Numbered from the stretch's first letter, positions 25,499 to 37,838 are shown. The stretch: 64,000 nt of DNA from Geopseudomonas sagittaria (GCF_900115715.1 NZ_FOXM01000001.1:248001-312000); one strand, 5' to 3'. Notes: generated from the sequence alone by a model not told the origin. Numbers and translations: made by a program.

Positions 25499-26524
25499 AT
25501 GTCCCAGCCGCCGAAACGCCCTGCCCGCCCCCGTCCCAAAACCGCCGCTGCCGCCGCCCAGCCGCGCGCACCGGCCAGCAAGGGTGAACTGCACCCGCGC
25601 AACCGCCACCAGGGGCGCTACGACTTCCCCGCGCTGATCGCCGGCAGCCCGGAGCTGGCGCAGTTCGTGGTGATCAATCCGTACGGCAAGGAAAGCATCG
25701 ACTTCGCCAATCCCGAGGCGGTCAAGGTGTTCAACCGCGCGCTGCTCAAGCAGTTCTACGGCATCGAACACTGGGACATCCCGCCGGGCTACCTGTGCCC
25801 GCCGATTCCCGGCCGCGCCGACTACATCCACGCCCTCGCCGACCTGTTGGCCACCGATTGCGGCGGGGAGATTCCGCGCGGCGCGCAGGTGCGCGTGCTC
25901 GACGTCGGCAGCGGCGCCAACTGCATCTACCCGCTGCTCGGCCAGCGCGAGTACGGTTGGCGCTTCCTCGGTTCGGAGATCGACGCCACCGCACTGGCCG
26001 CCGCCCGCACCATCGTCCAGGCCAACGGCCTGCAGCGCGCCATCGAGCTGCGCCAGCAGATCGATGCTAAACACATCTTCCACGGCCTGCTGCAGGCCGA
26101 GGAGCGCTTCGACCTCAGCCTGTGCAACCCGCCGTTCCACAGCTCGGCGGAGGAAGCCACCCAGGGCAGCCAGCGCAAGTGGAAGAACCTCGGCAAGCTC
26201 GACCCCAAGCGCAAGCTGCCGCTGCTCAACTTCGGCGGCCAGTCCAGCGAGCTGTGGTGCGAAGGCGGCGAGATCGCCTTCATTCGCCGGATGATCACCG
26301 AGAGCCGCGAAGTGGCGCAGCAGGTGCTGTGGTTCACCAGCCTGGTGTCCAAGGGCGGCAACCTGGAGCAGATCGAGCGCGCGCTGCACAAGAGCGGCGC
26401 CGCCGAGGTGCGCACGGTGAGCATGAGTCAGGGCCAGAAGCAGAGCCGCTTCGTCGCCTGGAGCTTCCACAGCGCCGAGCAGCGCGCCGCCTGGCACCAG
26501 CGCCGCGGCGCCGCCCAGGACTGA
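25499..26524 (+). CDS. rlmF: 23S rRNA m6A1618 methyltransferase RlmF
   Basis: RlmF adds a methyl group to N6 of A1618 in 23S rRNA. The 341-aa protein begins with a basic Pro/Ala-rich extension and carries the SAM-binding motif [16 protein letters not shown]. It also has the catalytic NPPF motif of amino-methyltransferases at residues 210-213 and the family stretches [16 protein letters not shown] and [20 protein letters not shown] 25499 is the last start before the conserved region. The next gene begins five bases after its stop. Confidence 0.93.
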   Translation: MSQPPKRPARPRPKTAAAAAQPRAPASKGELHPRNRHQGRYDFPALIAGSPELAQFVVINPYGKESIDFANPEAVKVFNRALLKQFYGIEHWDIPPGYLCPPIPGRADYIHALADLLATDCGGEIPRGAQVRVLDVGSGANCIYPLLGQREYGWRFLGSEIDATALAAARTIVQANGLQRAIELRQQIDAKHIFHGLLQAEERFDLSLCNPPFHSSAEEATQGSQRKWKNLGKLDPKRKLPLLNFGGQSSELWCEGGEIAFIRRMITESREVAQQVLWFTSLVSKGGNLEQIERALHKSGAAEVRTVSMSQGQKQSRFVAWSFHSAEQRAAWHQRRGAAQD

Positions 26525-26528
26525 GGGC

Positions 26529-27116
26529 ATGCCCTTCACCCTGCGCGCGCCCGCCGAGTACCGCGAGGAAATCCGCAAGAGCCGCTTCCTCGCCCTCGCC
26601 GCACCCATCACCACCGCGGCCGAGGCGCAGGCGTTCATCGAAGGGCACAGCGATCGCACCGCCTCGCACAACTGCTGGGCGTGGAAGTGCGGCGCCCAGT
26701 ACCGCTTCAGCGACGACGGCGAACCGGGCGGCACCGCCGGCCGGCCGATCCTCGCCGCCATCGAGGGCCAGGACTGCGACCAGGTGGCGGTGCTGGTGAT
26801 CCGCTGGTACGGCGGCATCCAGCTGGGCACCGGCGGCCTGGCGCGCGCCTACGGTGGCAGCGCGGCCAAGTGCCTGCAGGGCGGCGCGCGCGTCGAGCTG
26901 GTCGCCCGCATCCAGGCGCGCTGCCACGTGCCGTTCGCCGAGCTGGCGCGGGTCAAGGCGCGCCTGGACGATTGGCAGGTGGCCATCGAACGGGAAGACT
27001 TCGACGCCAGCGGCGCCCTGCTGCACCTGGCGCTGCCGGCCGGGCAGCTGGAAGTGCTTGGCCGCCAGCTCGCCGACCTCAGCCGCGGGCAGCTGCGCCT
27101 GGTCCCGCTCGAGTGA
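26529..27116 (+). CDS. YigZ/IMPACT-family protein
   Basis: The 195-aa protein has the IMPACT (UPF0029) core: EIRKSRFLALAAPITTAAEA, ASHNCWAWKC, FSDDGEPGGTAGRPILAAIE and VRYGG-like VIRWYGGIQLGTGGLARAYG. A DUF1949-type C-terminal domain follows. Eukaryotic IMPACT regulates Gcn2; the bacterial role is unclear. It follows rlmF closely and ends three bases before the convergent Lrp gene. Confidence 0.9.
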   Translation: MPFTLRAPAEYREEIRKSRFLALAAPITTAAEAQAFIEGHSDRTASHNCWAWKCGAQYRFSDDGEPGGTAGRPILAAIEGQDCDQVAVLVIRWYGGIQLGTGGLARAYGGSAAKCLQGGARVELVARIQARCHVPFAELARVKARLDDWQVAIEREDFDASGALLHLALPAGQLEVLGRQLADLSRGQLRLVPLE

Positions 27117-27119
27117 GCC

Positions 27120-27539
27120 TCACATCGCCCATTCCTGCACCACCACGTGGGTCTTGATCCGCTGGATGCCGGGGAAGCGCTCGATCTCGGCGCGCACCTC
27201 GCTGAGCCGGGCCATGTTCGGCGCCTCGACCAGCACGAGCATGTCGGTCTCGCCGCTGATCCCGCAGCACTGGCGCACCTCGGCGAAGCCGCGCAGGCGC
27301 TCGACGTATTCCAGGCAGCGGCTGTCCTTGTAGAACAGTTCGAGATAGGCCTTGACCCCCGCGCCGGCCGGGTCGCTCACCTGGGCGTGATAGCCGCGGA
27401 TCACCCCGCTCTGCTCCAGCTGGCGCACCCGCTCGCCTACCGCCGAGCGCGACAGATTGACCACGCGGGCAATCTGGCTGATGGGGATGCGCGCATCCTC
27501 GCGCAGCAGGGCGATGATCTGGCGATCGAACTTGTCCAT
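27120..27539 (-). CDS. Lrp/AsnC-family regulator
   Basis: The 139-aa protein has an N-terminal winged helix (about residues 4-50, FDRQIIALLREDARIPISQI, then NLSRSAVGERVRQLEQSGVI) and a C-terminal RAM ligand-binding domain (AYLELFYKDSRCLEYVERLR, GETDMLVLVEA). Such regulators bind amino acids and control adjacent transporters or enzymes. The divergent APC-type transporter starts 136 bases away, making it the likely target. The long upstream open frame on this strand is an artefact. Confidence 0.9.
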   Translation of the reverse strand: MDKFDRQIIALLREDARIPISQIARVVNLSRSAVGERVRQLEQSGVIRGYHAQVSDPAGAGVKAYLELFYKDSRCLEYVERLRGFAEVRQCCGISGETDMLVLVEAPNMARLSEVRAEIERFPGIQRIKTHVVVQEWAM

Positions 27540-27674
27540 GCGGGTATCTCGACAACAGGCAGTTTGACTGGCAATGGCGGCAATCTGCCGGGCAAACACG
27601 GCGGTTCGCCAGCGGCGCACAGGCGCGCGCAGGCCTAACATGGCGCCATCTCCCAAGGGCTGCGAGCATACCCC

Positions 27675-28928
27675 ATGAGTCGTCTGAACAAGGAGTTGGG
27701 CCTGCTGCAGGGCATCGCCCTGCTCAGCACCTCGCTGCTCGGCACCGGCATCTTCGCCGTGCCGGCGCTGGCCGCCACGGCGGCCGGAGCGGCCTCGCTG
27801 TGGGCCTGGCTGATCCTCATCGTGCTGGTGCTGCCGGTGGCCTTCACCTTCGCCCAGCTGGGCAAGCGCTTCCCCCACGCCGGCGGCGCGCCGCACCTGA
27901 TCGGCCGCGCCTTCGGCGCACGCCTTGAGCGACTGGTGGCCTTCATGTTCCTCGCCGTGCTGCCGGTCGGCCTGCCGGCGGCGCTGCAGATCGCCACCGG
28001 CTTCTGGCAGGCGCTGTGGCCGCTCGGTCGCGGCGAAATCCTCGTCATCCAGCTGGCCACCCTCGCCGCCATGCTGGCCCTCGGCCAGCGCCCGGCGCGC
28101 GCCTCCGGCATCGTGCAGGGGCTGATCGCCCTGGCCATCCTCGCCAGCGTGGCGCTGATCTGGTGGGCCGGCGACCTGCCGCTGAGCGACCGCCCGCTGC
28201 TGCCGCCGCTGGGCGAGCACTGGTCGCGCATTCCGGCCGCGCTGGCGGTGATGTTCTGGTGCTTCGTCGGCATCGAGGCCTTCACCCACCTGGGCGAGGA
28301 GTTCCGCAACCCGCGCCGCGATTTCCCCCTGGCCCTGCTGCTCGGCGTGCTGCTCGCAGGGCTGGTGTACTGGGCCTGCTCGGTGGCGGTGCTGAGCTTC
28401 GACGCCTACGGCGATGCGCAGCGCAACGCCACCTCGCTGCCCTGGCTGCTGGAGCGGCTGCTCGGCCCGCAGGCCAAGCTGCTGGTGGCGGTGGTCGGCT
28501 ACCTGGCCTGCTTCGCCTCGATGAACGTCTACGTGCAGGGCTTCGCCCGGCTGATCTGGAGCCTGGCCGACGAGGGCAAGCTGCCTTCTGCCCTGGCGCG
28601 GCGCAACCACCACGGCGTGCCGAGTACCGCGTTGCTGCTGGTGGTGCTGGCCTGCGCGCTGTGCGCGATCGGCGCCGCGCTGCTGCAACTGTCCACCGAC
28701 GCGCTGATCCGCTACGCCAACGGCAACTTCGTGCTGGTCTACCTGCTCAGCATGGCCGCCGGGGCCGTGCTGCTCCGCGGCCGCTGGCGGATCGTCGCCG
28801 CCGTCGCCAGCCTGCTCTGCGCGCTGGTACTGGTCATGCTGGGCCGGGATGCCCTCTACGCACTCGGTCTGCTGGCGCTACTCGCACTGCTCGACGTCGG
28901 TCGACGCCGCCGCACCGCGGTGACCTGA
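27675..28928 (+). CDS. Amino-acid transporter, YjeH-like APC family
   Basis: The 417-aa membrane protein has about twelve hydrophobic segments and the APC opening LGLLQGIALLSTSLLGTGIF, with the conserved GxG-type loop. It resembles E. coli YjeH, an exporter of methionine and branched-chain amino acids, in length and in segments such as FAQLGKRFPHAGGAPHLIGR and FWCFVGIEAFTHLGEEFRNP. Divergent to an Lrp-type regulator, which fits substrate-induced export. Export direction and substrate are inferred from the family. Confidence 0.85.
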   Translation: MSRLNKELGLLQGIALLSTSLLGTGIFAVPALAATAAGAASLWAWLILIVLVLPVAFTFAQLGKRFPHAGGAPHLIGRAFGARLERLVAFMFLAVLPVGLPAALQIATGFWQALWPLGRGEILVIQLATLAAMLALGQRPARASGIVQGLIALAILASVALIWWAGDLPLSDRPLLPPLGEHWSRIPAALAVMFWCFVGIEAFTHLGEEFRNPRRDFPLALLLGVLLAGLVYWACSVAVLSFDAYGDAQRNATSLPWLLERLLGPQAKLLVAVVGYLACFASMNVYVQGFARLIWSLADEGKLPSALARRNHHGVPSTALLLVVLACALCAIGAALLQLSTDALIRYANGNFVLVYLLSMAAGAVLLRGRWRIVAAVASLLCALVLVMLGRDALYALGLLALLALLDVGRRRRTAVT

Positions 28929-28997
28929 GCCGCTCCGCGCTGTCCCCGCGGCAGCGTCCTTGGTTATGCTGCGGGCAGAGCCACGAAAGGAATCCCC

Positions 28998-30326
28998 ATG
29001 CGCCGTCTGCTGCAGGACCTGTCGATCATGCTGCGCGCCAACCTCTGGCTGGTGCCGGTGCTGGCTGCGCTGGGCAGCGCGCTGTTCTACTTCGTCGCCC
29101 CGCCGCCGCCGATGCAGCTGCGCATGAGCAGCGGCTTCGATGGCGGCGGTTATGCCGTCTTCGCCGAGCGGCTCAGGGACGAGCTGGCCAAGGAAGGCTT
29201 CGAACTGGAGCTGGTGCCCAGCAGCGGCGCCCGCGAAAACCTCGCCCGCCTGCTCGACGACAACAGCGGCGTGCAGATCGGTCTGGTGCAGAGCGGCCTC
29301 GAACTGCAGCTGAACGAGGCCGAGCGCGCCCGCCTGCACAGCCTCGGCGCGGTGTACCAGGAGCCGCTGTGGCTGTTCCAGCGCCGGGAGCTGCACATCG
29401 ACGGCCTGCGCGACCTGCTGGCGCTGCGCCTGGCCTTTGGCTCGGCGGGCAGCGGCACCGCCGCAGTGAGCGCCGCGATGCTCGCCGCCAACGGCATCGC
29501 CCCCGAGCAGTACCCGAGCCACTGGCAGGCGCGCGCCGGCAGCAAGACGGCCGACGCCCTGCTGGCCGGCGAGCTGGATGCGGCCTTCTTCATCGGCCCG
29601 GCGGAAAATGCGCTGATCCAGCGCCTCGCCGCCGCGCCCGAACTGACTCTGGTGAACTTCCGCCGCGCCGCCGCCTACCAGGCGCGCATGCCCTTCGTGC
29701 GCGCCATCGCGGTGGGCGAAGGCCTGCTCGACCTGGCCAACAACAGCCCGCAGCACGACATGGTCACCCTGGCGCCGGCCGCCTCGCTGGTGGTCAACGA
29801 CGGTTTCCACCCGGCTCTGACCCCGCTGCTGCTCGCCGCCGCCCGCGAGGTGACCAGTCGCGGCAGCCTGCTCGACGCCCCCGGCGCCTACCCCAGCGCC
29901 GAGCCGGCCACCTTCGCGCTGCTCGACGAAGCCGCCTACTTCTACAGCAACGGCCTGCCGCTGCTGCAGCGCTTCCTGCCGTTTCGCATCGCCTCGCTGG
30001 CCGACCGCTACATCATCCTGGTGATTCCGCTGCTGGTGGTGCTGATCCCGCTGCTCAAGGCGGTCGGCCCGCTGTACCGCTGGCGCATCCGCGCGCGCAT
30101 CTACCGCTGGTACAAGTACCTGCGCGAGATCGACCGCCAGCTCGACGCCGGCACCCTGCCGGCGCGGCTGGACGCGGAAATCGACCATCTGGAAAGCCTC
30201 GAGGAACAGCTGGCGCGGGTCGAGGTGCCGCTGGCCTACTCCAACGAGCTGTACCAGCTGCACCTGCACCTGCGCTACGTGATCGAGCGCCTGCAGGCGC
30301 TGCAGCAGCGACGCAGCGCCGAGTAG
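28998..30326 (+). CDS. TAXI-family solute-binding protein with membrane anchors
   Basis: The 442-aa protein has an N-terminal membrane segment (about residues 15-34) and a TAXI/NMT1-type binding domain (about 40-330: LRMSSGFDGGGYAVFAERLR, VQIGLVQSGLE, LAFGSAGSGTAAVSAAMLAA). A second membrane segment follows (IILVIPLLVVLIPLLKAV, near 336-356), then a cytoplasmic helical tail. TAXI proteins normally serve TRAP transporters, but no TRAP membrane subunit is adjacent. Anchoring at both ends suggests a sensing or scaffolding role. AAAGGA precedes ATG 28998. Confidence 0.8.
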   Translation: MRRLLQDLSIMLRANLWLVPVLAALGSALFYFVAPPPPMQLRMSSGFDGGGYAVFAERLRDELAKEGFELELVPSSGARENLARLLDDNSGVQIGLVQSGLELQLNEAERARLHSLGAVYQEPLWLFQRRELHIDGLRDLLALRLAFGSAGSGTAAVSAAMLAANGIAPEQYPSHWQARAGSKTADALLAGELDAAFFIGPAENALIQRLAAAPELTLVNFRRAAAYQARMPFVRAIAVGEGLLDLANNSPQHDMVTLAPAASLVVNDGFHPALTPLLLAAAREVTSRGSLLDAPGAYPSAEPATFALLDEAAYFYSNGLPLLQRFLPFRIASLADRYIILVIPLLVVLIPLLKAVGPLYRWRIRARIYRWYKYLREIDRQLDAGTLPARLDAEIDHLESLEEQLARVEVPLAYSNELYQLHLHLRYVIERLQALQQRRSAE

Positions 30327-30330
30327 CCTT

Positions 30331-30453
30331 TCAACAAACGCCCATGCCCTGCATCAACAAGACCAGCCCGCCCTGCTGCCAGCCCCACCAAGCCAGGGCG
30401 AGCAGCCCCGCCAGCAGCAGGGCCGCGGCCAGCCAGGCCAGCGCGCGGCGCAT
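30331..30453 (-). CDS. 40-aa membrane protein overlapping the MFS gene
   Basis: ATG (30453-30451) overlaps the MFS stop as ATGA, implying coupled translation. The 40-aa product begins [20 protein letters not shown], has one clear membrane helix, and ends GGLVLLMQGMGVC. Size, placement and hydrophobicity suggest a small membrane partner of the transporter. It is too short for usual gene-finding cutoffs. No homologue comes to mind. Confidence 0.65.
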   Translation of the reverse strand: MRRALAWLAAALLLAGLLALAWWGWQQGGLVLLMQGMGVC

Positions 30454-31667
30454 CAGGCCGACTCCAGCGGCGCCCGCAGGCGCGCCACCGGCTGCTCGCG
30501 CACCGGCCAGTTGAGCAGCGCCGCCATCACGCTGAGACCGATGCAGATCTGCCAGACCAGGTCGTAGCTGCCGGTGCGGTCGTACAGCCAGCCGCCCAGC
30601 CAGCCGCCGAGGAAGGAGCCGAGCTGGTGGAACAGGAAGACGATGCCGCCGAGCATCGACAGGTTGCGCACGCCGAACAGGGTCGCCACCGTGCCGTTAG
30701 TCAGCGGCACCGTGGACAGCCACAGCAAGCCCATCGCCATGCCGAAGGCGTAGGCGCTCCACTCGCTGAGCGGGGCGAAGAAGAACAGCGCGATCACCAC
30801 GCCGCGGATCAGGTACAGCGCGACCAGCAGTTTGGGCTTGGAATAGCAGCTGCCCAGCCAGCCGGCGGTGTAGGTGCCGAACACGTTGAACAGGCCGACC
30901 AGCGCCAGCACCGTGGTGCCAACCTGGGCCGGCAGGTGCTGGTCGACCAGGTAGGCCGGCAGGTGCACGCCGATGAACACCACCTGGAAGCCGCAGACGA
31001 AGAAGCCCAGCGCCAGCAGCCAGAAGCCGGGATGCCCGGCTGCCTCGCGCAGCGCCTCACCGAGGGTCTGGTGCTGTTCGGCGAGCGCCGGCGGCCGGGC
31101 CGGCGCGCGCAGCAGCGCCGCCAGCGGCACGATCAGGGCGATCAGCACGGCCAGCGCCAGCAGCGCACCCGACCAGCCGAGCCAGCCGATCAGGCCGAGG
31201 CTGCCGGGCAGCATGACGAACTGGCCGAAGGAGCCGGCCGCCGCGGCGATGCCCATCGCCATGCTGCGCTTCTCCACCGGCGCCGCCTGGCCCACCGCGC
31301 CGAGCAGCACCGAGAACGAGGTGCCGGACAGGCCCAGACCGATCAGCAGGCCGGCGCTCAGCGACAGCGATGCCGGCGAGTCGCTGAAGGCCATCAGCGC
31401 CAGGCCGGCGACGTACAGCACGCCGCCGACCAGCACGGTGCGCCTGACCCCGAAGCGGTCGGCGAAGGCGCCGGTGAACGGCTGGATCAGGCCCCAGACC
31501 AGGTTCTGCAGGGCGATGGCGAAGGCGAACACCTCGCGCCCCCAGCCGAAGTCGGCGCTCATCGGCGCGAGAAACAGGCCGAAGCCGTGGCGCACGCCCA
31601 GCGACAGGGCGAGGATCAGTGAGCTGCCCAGCAGCATCCAGCCGCAGCGGCGCCAAAGCGAGGTCAT
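30453..31667 (-). CDS. MFS transporter
   Basis: The 404-aa protein has twelve predicted membrane helices and the MFS loop [13 protein letters not shown] at about residues 74-86. Features such as [31 protein letters not shown] and [20 protein letters not shown] match the oxalate/monocarboxylate-type (OFA-like) branch. I chose ATG 31667, preceded by GGAG; ATG 31679 would add four residues. A 40-aa membrane protein overlaps its end. Substrate unknown. Confidence 0.85.
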   Translation of the reverse strand: MTSLWRRCGWMLLGSSLILALSLGVRHGFGLFLAPMSADFGWGREVFAFAIALQNLVWGLIQPFTGAFADRFGVRRTVLVGGVLYVAGLALMAFSDSPASLSLSAGLLIGLGLSGTSFSVLLGAVGQAAPVEKRSMAMGIAAAAGSFGQFVMLPGSLGLIGWLGWSGALLALAVLIALIVPLAALLRAPARPPALAEQHQTLGEALREAAGHPGFWLLALGFFVCGFQVVFIGVHLPAYLVDQHLPAQVGTTVLALVGLFNVFGTYTAGWLGSCYSKPKLLVALYLIRGVVIALFFFAPLSEWSAYAFGMAMGLLWLSTVPLTNGTVATLFGVRNLSMLGGIVFLFHQLGSFLGGWLGGWLYDRTGSYDLVWQICIGLSVMAALLNWPVREQPVARLRAPLESA

Positions 31668-31779
31668 GGCGGTCTCCATCGGACAAAAGGCGAGGATATC
31701 ACTCGGGTATGCCGTTGCGGCCGTCTCCGCCGGCCATCGGTTACACTGGCGCATCCGAATTTTCCGCCACGAGAGCGCC

Positions 31780-32787
31780 ATGCCGATCCGTCACGCCATC
31801 GTCCACCTGATCGACAAGAAGCCCGACGGCAGCCCCGCCGTGCTGCACGCCCGCGACAGCGAGCTGGCCGAGTCGCCGGCCATCGACAACCTGCTGGCCG
31901 ACCTCAACGACAGCTACAACGCCAAGCCGAACAAGGTCTGGGGCTACTTCCAGCCCGAGTCCGGCGCCCACCCGTTCAGCGGTTGGCTCAACGAATACCT
32001 CGACGGCGGCCTGAGCTTCGTCGCCTTCAGCCGCCAGGCGGTGGAGCACCTGCAGAAGCTGATGGAGGAGTCCAACCTGTCCACCGGCGGCCACGTGCTG
32101 ATCGCCCACTACCAGCAGGGCATGACCGACTACCTGGCCATCGCTCTGCTCCACCACAGCGAGGGCGTGGCGGTCACCGACAGCCTCGACGTCACCCCGG
32201 CCAAGCACCTCGACCTCGGCCAGCTGCACCTCGCCGCGCGCATCAACATTTCCGAGTGGCGCAACAACCAGACCTCGAAGCAGTACATCTCGCTGATCAA
32301 GGGCAAGGGCGGCAAGAAGGTTTCCGAGTACTTCCGCGACTTCCTCGGCTGCCAGGAAGGCGTCGATGCGCCGAGCGAGACGCGCACCCTGCTCAAGGCG
32401 TTCAGCGACTTCGTCGAGAGCGAGGACCTCGCCGAGGAGCAGGCACGCGAGAAGACCGAGACGCTGGTCGACTACGCCAGCAGCCAGGCACGCCGCGGCG
32501 AGCCGATCGCCCTCGAGGAGCTGTCCGAGCTGATGGACGAGGAGCAGCCGCGCGCCTTCTTCGAGCACATCCGCAACAAGGACTACGGCCTGGCCGCGGA
32601 GATCCCCGCCGACAAGCGCACCCTCAACCAGTTCCGCCGCTTCACCGGCCGCGCCGAGGGCCTGTCGATCAGCTTCGAGTCGCACCTGCTCGGCTCGAAG
32701 ATCGAGTACGACGAGGAACACGACACCCTGACCATCCACCAGCTGCCCAGCCAGCTGAAGGACCAGCTCAAGCGGCGTAAGGACTGA
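31780..32787 (+). CDS. Nucleoid-associated protein YejK/NdpA
   Basis: The 335-aa protein matches the NdpA/YejK family from the first residues ([20 protein letters not shown]) and through [40 protein letters not shown] and [18 protein letters not shown]. YejK co-purifies with the nucleoid and interacts with topoisomerases in E. coli. It is transcribed away from the MFS gene, and the 113-base gap holds the divergent promoters. Identification secure; physiological role poorly defined. Confidence 0.93.
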   Translation: MPIRHAIVHLIDKKPDGSPAVLHARDSELAESPAIDNLLADLNDSYNAKPNKVWGYFQPESGAHPFSGWLNEYLDGGLSFVAFSRQAVEHLQKLMEESNLSTGGHVLIAHYQQGMTDYLAIALLHHSEGVAVTDSLDVTPAKHLDLGQLHLAARINISEWRNNQTSKQYISLIKGKGGKKVSEYFRDFLGCQEGVDAPSETRTLLKAFSDFVESEDLAEEQAREKTETLVDYASSQARRGEPIALEELSELMDEEQPRAFFEHIRNKDYGLAAEIPADKRTLNQFRRFTGRAEGLSISFESHLLGSKIEYDEEHDTLTIHQLPSQLKDQLKRRKD

Positions 32788-32814
32788 TCCGCCGGGCGCA
32801 GCTACGCTTGGCCC

Positions 32815-32899
32815 TTGTGGGGGAGCGAACTCGACGCGCGGCGGCTGATCCCTGGCGGAGCTGCATCCCGCATCGCCGCGGGGGCGCGCCTCCTACAGG
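32815..32899. repeat. Palindromic intergenic repeat, copy R1 (degenerate)
   Basis: This ~85-bp element starts TTGTGGGGGAGC and ends GCGCGCCTCCTACAGG with a partly palindromic interior (GCATCGCCGCG). It belongs to the family at 32919-33006, 33874-33956 and 39131-39213; this copy is the most diverged. Confidence 0.75.
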
Positions 32900-32918
32900 T
32901 TCGCCGTGGCTCCTGCTC

Positions 32919-33006
32919 TTGTGGGAGGCCCGACCTCGGGGCGATGCTCTTGGGGCTTTATGGAGGGGCTGCACCCCGCATCGCCGCGAGGGCGCGCCCC
33001 CTACAG
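32919..33006. repeat. Palindromic intergenic repeat, copy R2
   Basis: TTGTGGGAGGCCCGACCTCG opens the element and GCGAGGGCGCGCCCCCTACAG closes it, around a variable middle (GGCTGCACCCCGCATCG). Same family and orientation as copies R1, R3 and R4. Confidence 0.8.
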
Positions 33007-33036
33007 CGCAGGCAACTAGCGCCAGGAGAGATCGCC

Positions 33037-33855
33037 ATGCTGCGCCTGTCCGACACCCTGCTCGACGCCTGTCTGGGCGATCCGTGCGCGCTGGCGGCCG
33101 GCGAGGCCGAGCGGCTGTGCGGCCTCGACCACGACGGCGCCAGCACGCAACTGGCGGCGCTCAAGCCGTGGCTGGTCGAGCAGCAGCGCCTGCTCTGGGC
33201 ACGCCAGCAGGAGTCCCTGCTGATCTGGCTGCAGGGCCCGGACTGCGCCGGCAAGGACGGCGCCATCCGCCGCGTGTTCGGCGGCCTCGACCCGCAGGGC
33301 CTGACGGTGCACGGCTTCCGCCAGCCGAACGCGGCGGAGCGCGCCGAGGGCTTTCTCGCACGCTACCGGCGCCGCCTGCCAGCGCCGGGGGAGATCACCC
33401 TGTTCAACCGCACGCCCTACGAGGGGGTGGCCTGCGACCTGTTCGACGGCTTCATCGCCGCGCCAGCCATCCCGGAACGCCTGGCGCAGCTGGCCACCTT
33501 CGAGGAGCAGCTGGCCGGGCGCGGCATCCGCCTGCTCAAGGTCTACCTGCAGATTTCGCGCACCGAGCAGAAGGCGCGCCTGCGCAAGCGCCTGCTCGAC
33601 CCGCGCAAGCACTGGAAGGTCGGCGCCGAGGACCTCGAGGCCCATCGCCGGTTCGAGGAACGCGAGGCGCACTGGGCCGCCATCCTCGCCGCCAGCCAGC
33701 GCCCGCAGGCGCCCTGGCAGGTGATCCCCGCCAACCACAAGTGGCTGCGCGACCTGCTGGTCGCCAGCCTGGTCGCCCGCGAGTTCGAGCGCCTCGACCA
33801 GCGCTGGCCGACCCCGCCGCTGCCGTTCGGTCTCGACGAGCTGGAGCGGGCCTGA
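33037..33855 (+). CDS. Polyphosphate kinase 2-family kinase, divergent
   Basis: PPK2 enzymes phosphorylate nucleotides using polyphosphate. The 272-aa protein has Walker A GPDCAGKD at residues 67-74, a PPK2-like DPQGLTVHGFRQPNAAER stretch, an altered Walker B region (FNRTPYEGV in place of the usual FNRSYYE-type motif), and a lid-like DPRKHWKVGAED. The length matches the short single-domain class. CAGGAGAG before ATG 33037 supports the start. The altered motif region makes substrate choice uncertain. Confidence 0.85.
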   Translation: MLRLSDTLLDACLGDPCALAAGEAERLCGLDHDGASTQLAALKPWLVEQQRLLWARQQESLLIWLQGPDCAGKDGAIRRVFGGLDPQGLTVHGFRQPNAAERAEGFLARYRRRLPAPGEITLFNRTPYEGVACDLFDGFIAAPAIPERLAQLATFEEQLAGRGIRLLKVYLQISRTEQKARLRKRLLDPRKHWKVGAEDLEAHRRFEEREAHWAAILAASQRPQAPWQVIPANHKWLRDLLVASLVAREFERLDQRWPTPPLPFGLDELERA

Positions 33856-33873
33856 ACGCGCGCGGTTCGCGCC

Positions 33874-33956
33874 TGTAGGAGGCCCGACCTCGGGGCGATA
33901 CTCTTGATCCCTGGCGGGGCTGCGCCCCGCATCGCCCCGAGGTCGGGCCTCCTGCA
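33874..33956. repeat. Palindromic intergenic repeat, copy R3 (near-perfect)
   Basis: The outer 26 bases (TGTAGGAGGCCCGACCTCGG and on) are inverted at the right end with a single mismatch. The centre is CTTGATCCCTGGCGGGGCTGC-like. It is the clearest palindrome of the R1-R4 family. Confidence 0.85.
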
Positions 33957-33984
33957 AGAACCGGCGCTTGACCGGAAACATCCG

Positions 33985-35143
<1,159 letters not shown>

Positions 35144-35258
35144 GCGGGAACAGCCCCGGTCACCGAGCGTGATGGGAACGGCGCAGAAACCGCGTGGCGG
35201 CTTCGCCATACTCCCATCTTGCTTTACACTGCAACCTGTATCTTCAATCCAGATCGAG

Positions 35259-36806
<1,548 letters not shown>

Positions 36807-36819
36807 GTCCTGCCCGCAC

Positions 36820-36843
36820 CCTCTCCCGTCCGCGGGAGAGGGG
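36820..36843. repeat. CCCTCTCCCG hairpin repeat
   Basis: CCCTCTCCCG (36820-36829) pairs with CGGGAGAGGG (36834-36843) around TCCG. The same palindrome recurs at 48882-48905. It lies just after the rhlB stop and has no T run. Confidence 0.75.
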
Positions 36844-36882
36844 CGCATTTCCTGCTCCCCCGCCCCGCGCCATCCCCTGCCC

Positions 36883-37725
36883 ATGTCCCGATTGCTACCG
36901 TTACTGCTCGTCCTGTTCCTCGCCCTGCCCGCCCATGTCCCACCCGTGCAGGCCGAGGGCTTCCTGTCGCGCCTGCTCGACAAGCCGGTCCCCGGCGGCG
37001 TCGCCGTGGTCGACCTGGGCGACGCCGCCGAGCGCCCCGCCGCCCGCTACCAGGGCAAGCCGGTGCTGGTGGTCCGGGAGGATGGCCAACGCTGGATCGC
37101 CGTGGTCGGCCTGCCGCTGACCGTAAAGGCCGGCCGCGAACAGCTCGAACTGGACGACGGCCGCCGCCTGGCCTTCAGCGTCGGCAGCCGTCACTACAAG
37201 GAACAGCGCATCACCCTGAAGGACCAGCAGCAGGTCACCCCGAACGCCGCCAACCTGGCGCGCATCGAGCGCGAACTGGCGGTGCAGACCGAGGCCTATC
37301 GCCGCTTCAGCCCGCGCCAGCCGAGCAACCTGCTGTTCGACAAGCCGGTCGCCGGGCCGCTGTCCAGCCCGTTCGGCCTGCGCCGCTTCTTCAACGGCGA
37401 GGAACGCAACCCGCACTCGGGCCTCGACTTCGCCGTGCCGGCCGGCACCCCGGTCAAGGCACCGGCGGCGGGCAAGGTGATCCTGGTCGGCGACTACTTC
37501 TTCAACGGCAAGACGGTGTTCGTCGACCACGGCCAGGGGCTGATCAGCATGTTCTGCCACCTGTCGCAGATCGGCGTGCAGGTCGGCGACGAACTGGCGC
37601 GCGGCGCGGTGCTCGGCAAGGTCGGCGCCACCGGCCGCGCCACCGGACCGCACCTGCACTGGAACGTCAGCCTCAACGACGCCCGGGTCGACCCGAGCAT
37701 CTTCATCGGCGCCTTCCGGCCCTGA
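36883..37725 (+). CDS. Periplasmic M23-family peptidase
   Basis: The 280-aa protein has a signal peptide (LLPLLLVLFLALPAHVPPVQA) and a C-terminal LytM/M23 domain from about residue 165. Metal ligands are visible in NPHSGLDFAVPAGTPVKAP (His and Asp) and GRATGPHLHWNVSL (His-x-His). The middle region contains LDDGRRLAFSVGSRHYKEQR. M23 enzymes cut peptidoglycan cross-links or act as amidase activators. The intact ligands argue for catalytic activity. Confidence 0.9.
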   Translation: MSRLLPLLLVLFLALPAHVPPVQAEGFLSRLLDKPVPGGVAVVDLGDAAERPAARYQGKPVLVVREDGQRWIAVVGLPLTVKAGREQLELDDGRRLAFSVGSRHYKEQRITLKDQQQVTPNAANLARIERELAVQTEAYRRFSPRQPSNLLFDKPVAGPLSSPFGLRRFFNGEERNPHSGLDFAVPAGTPVKAPAAGKVILVGDYFFNGKTVFVDHGQGLISMFCHLSQIGVQVGDELARGAVLGKVGATGRATGPHLHWNVSLNDARVDPSIFIGAFRP

Positions 37726-37838
37726 CGGGCACCCTCCTGCACGGCTCGCCAAGCGGCCCACGCCGGCTAAGCTGCACCAGAGGCACGTATCCGGGAGCGC
37801 CGCCGCGGCGGCTCGCTTCCGGCGCCCAGGAGTAGCTC

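Noticed and set aside
32788-33036. Repeat region considered as an insertion sequence or CRISPR
   Set aside because: No transposase; the repeats are few, palindromic and not separated by unique spacers of constant length.
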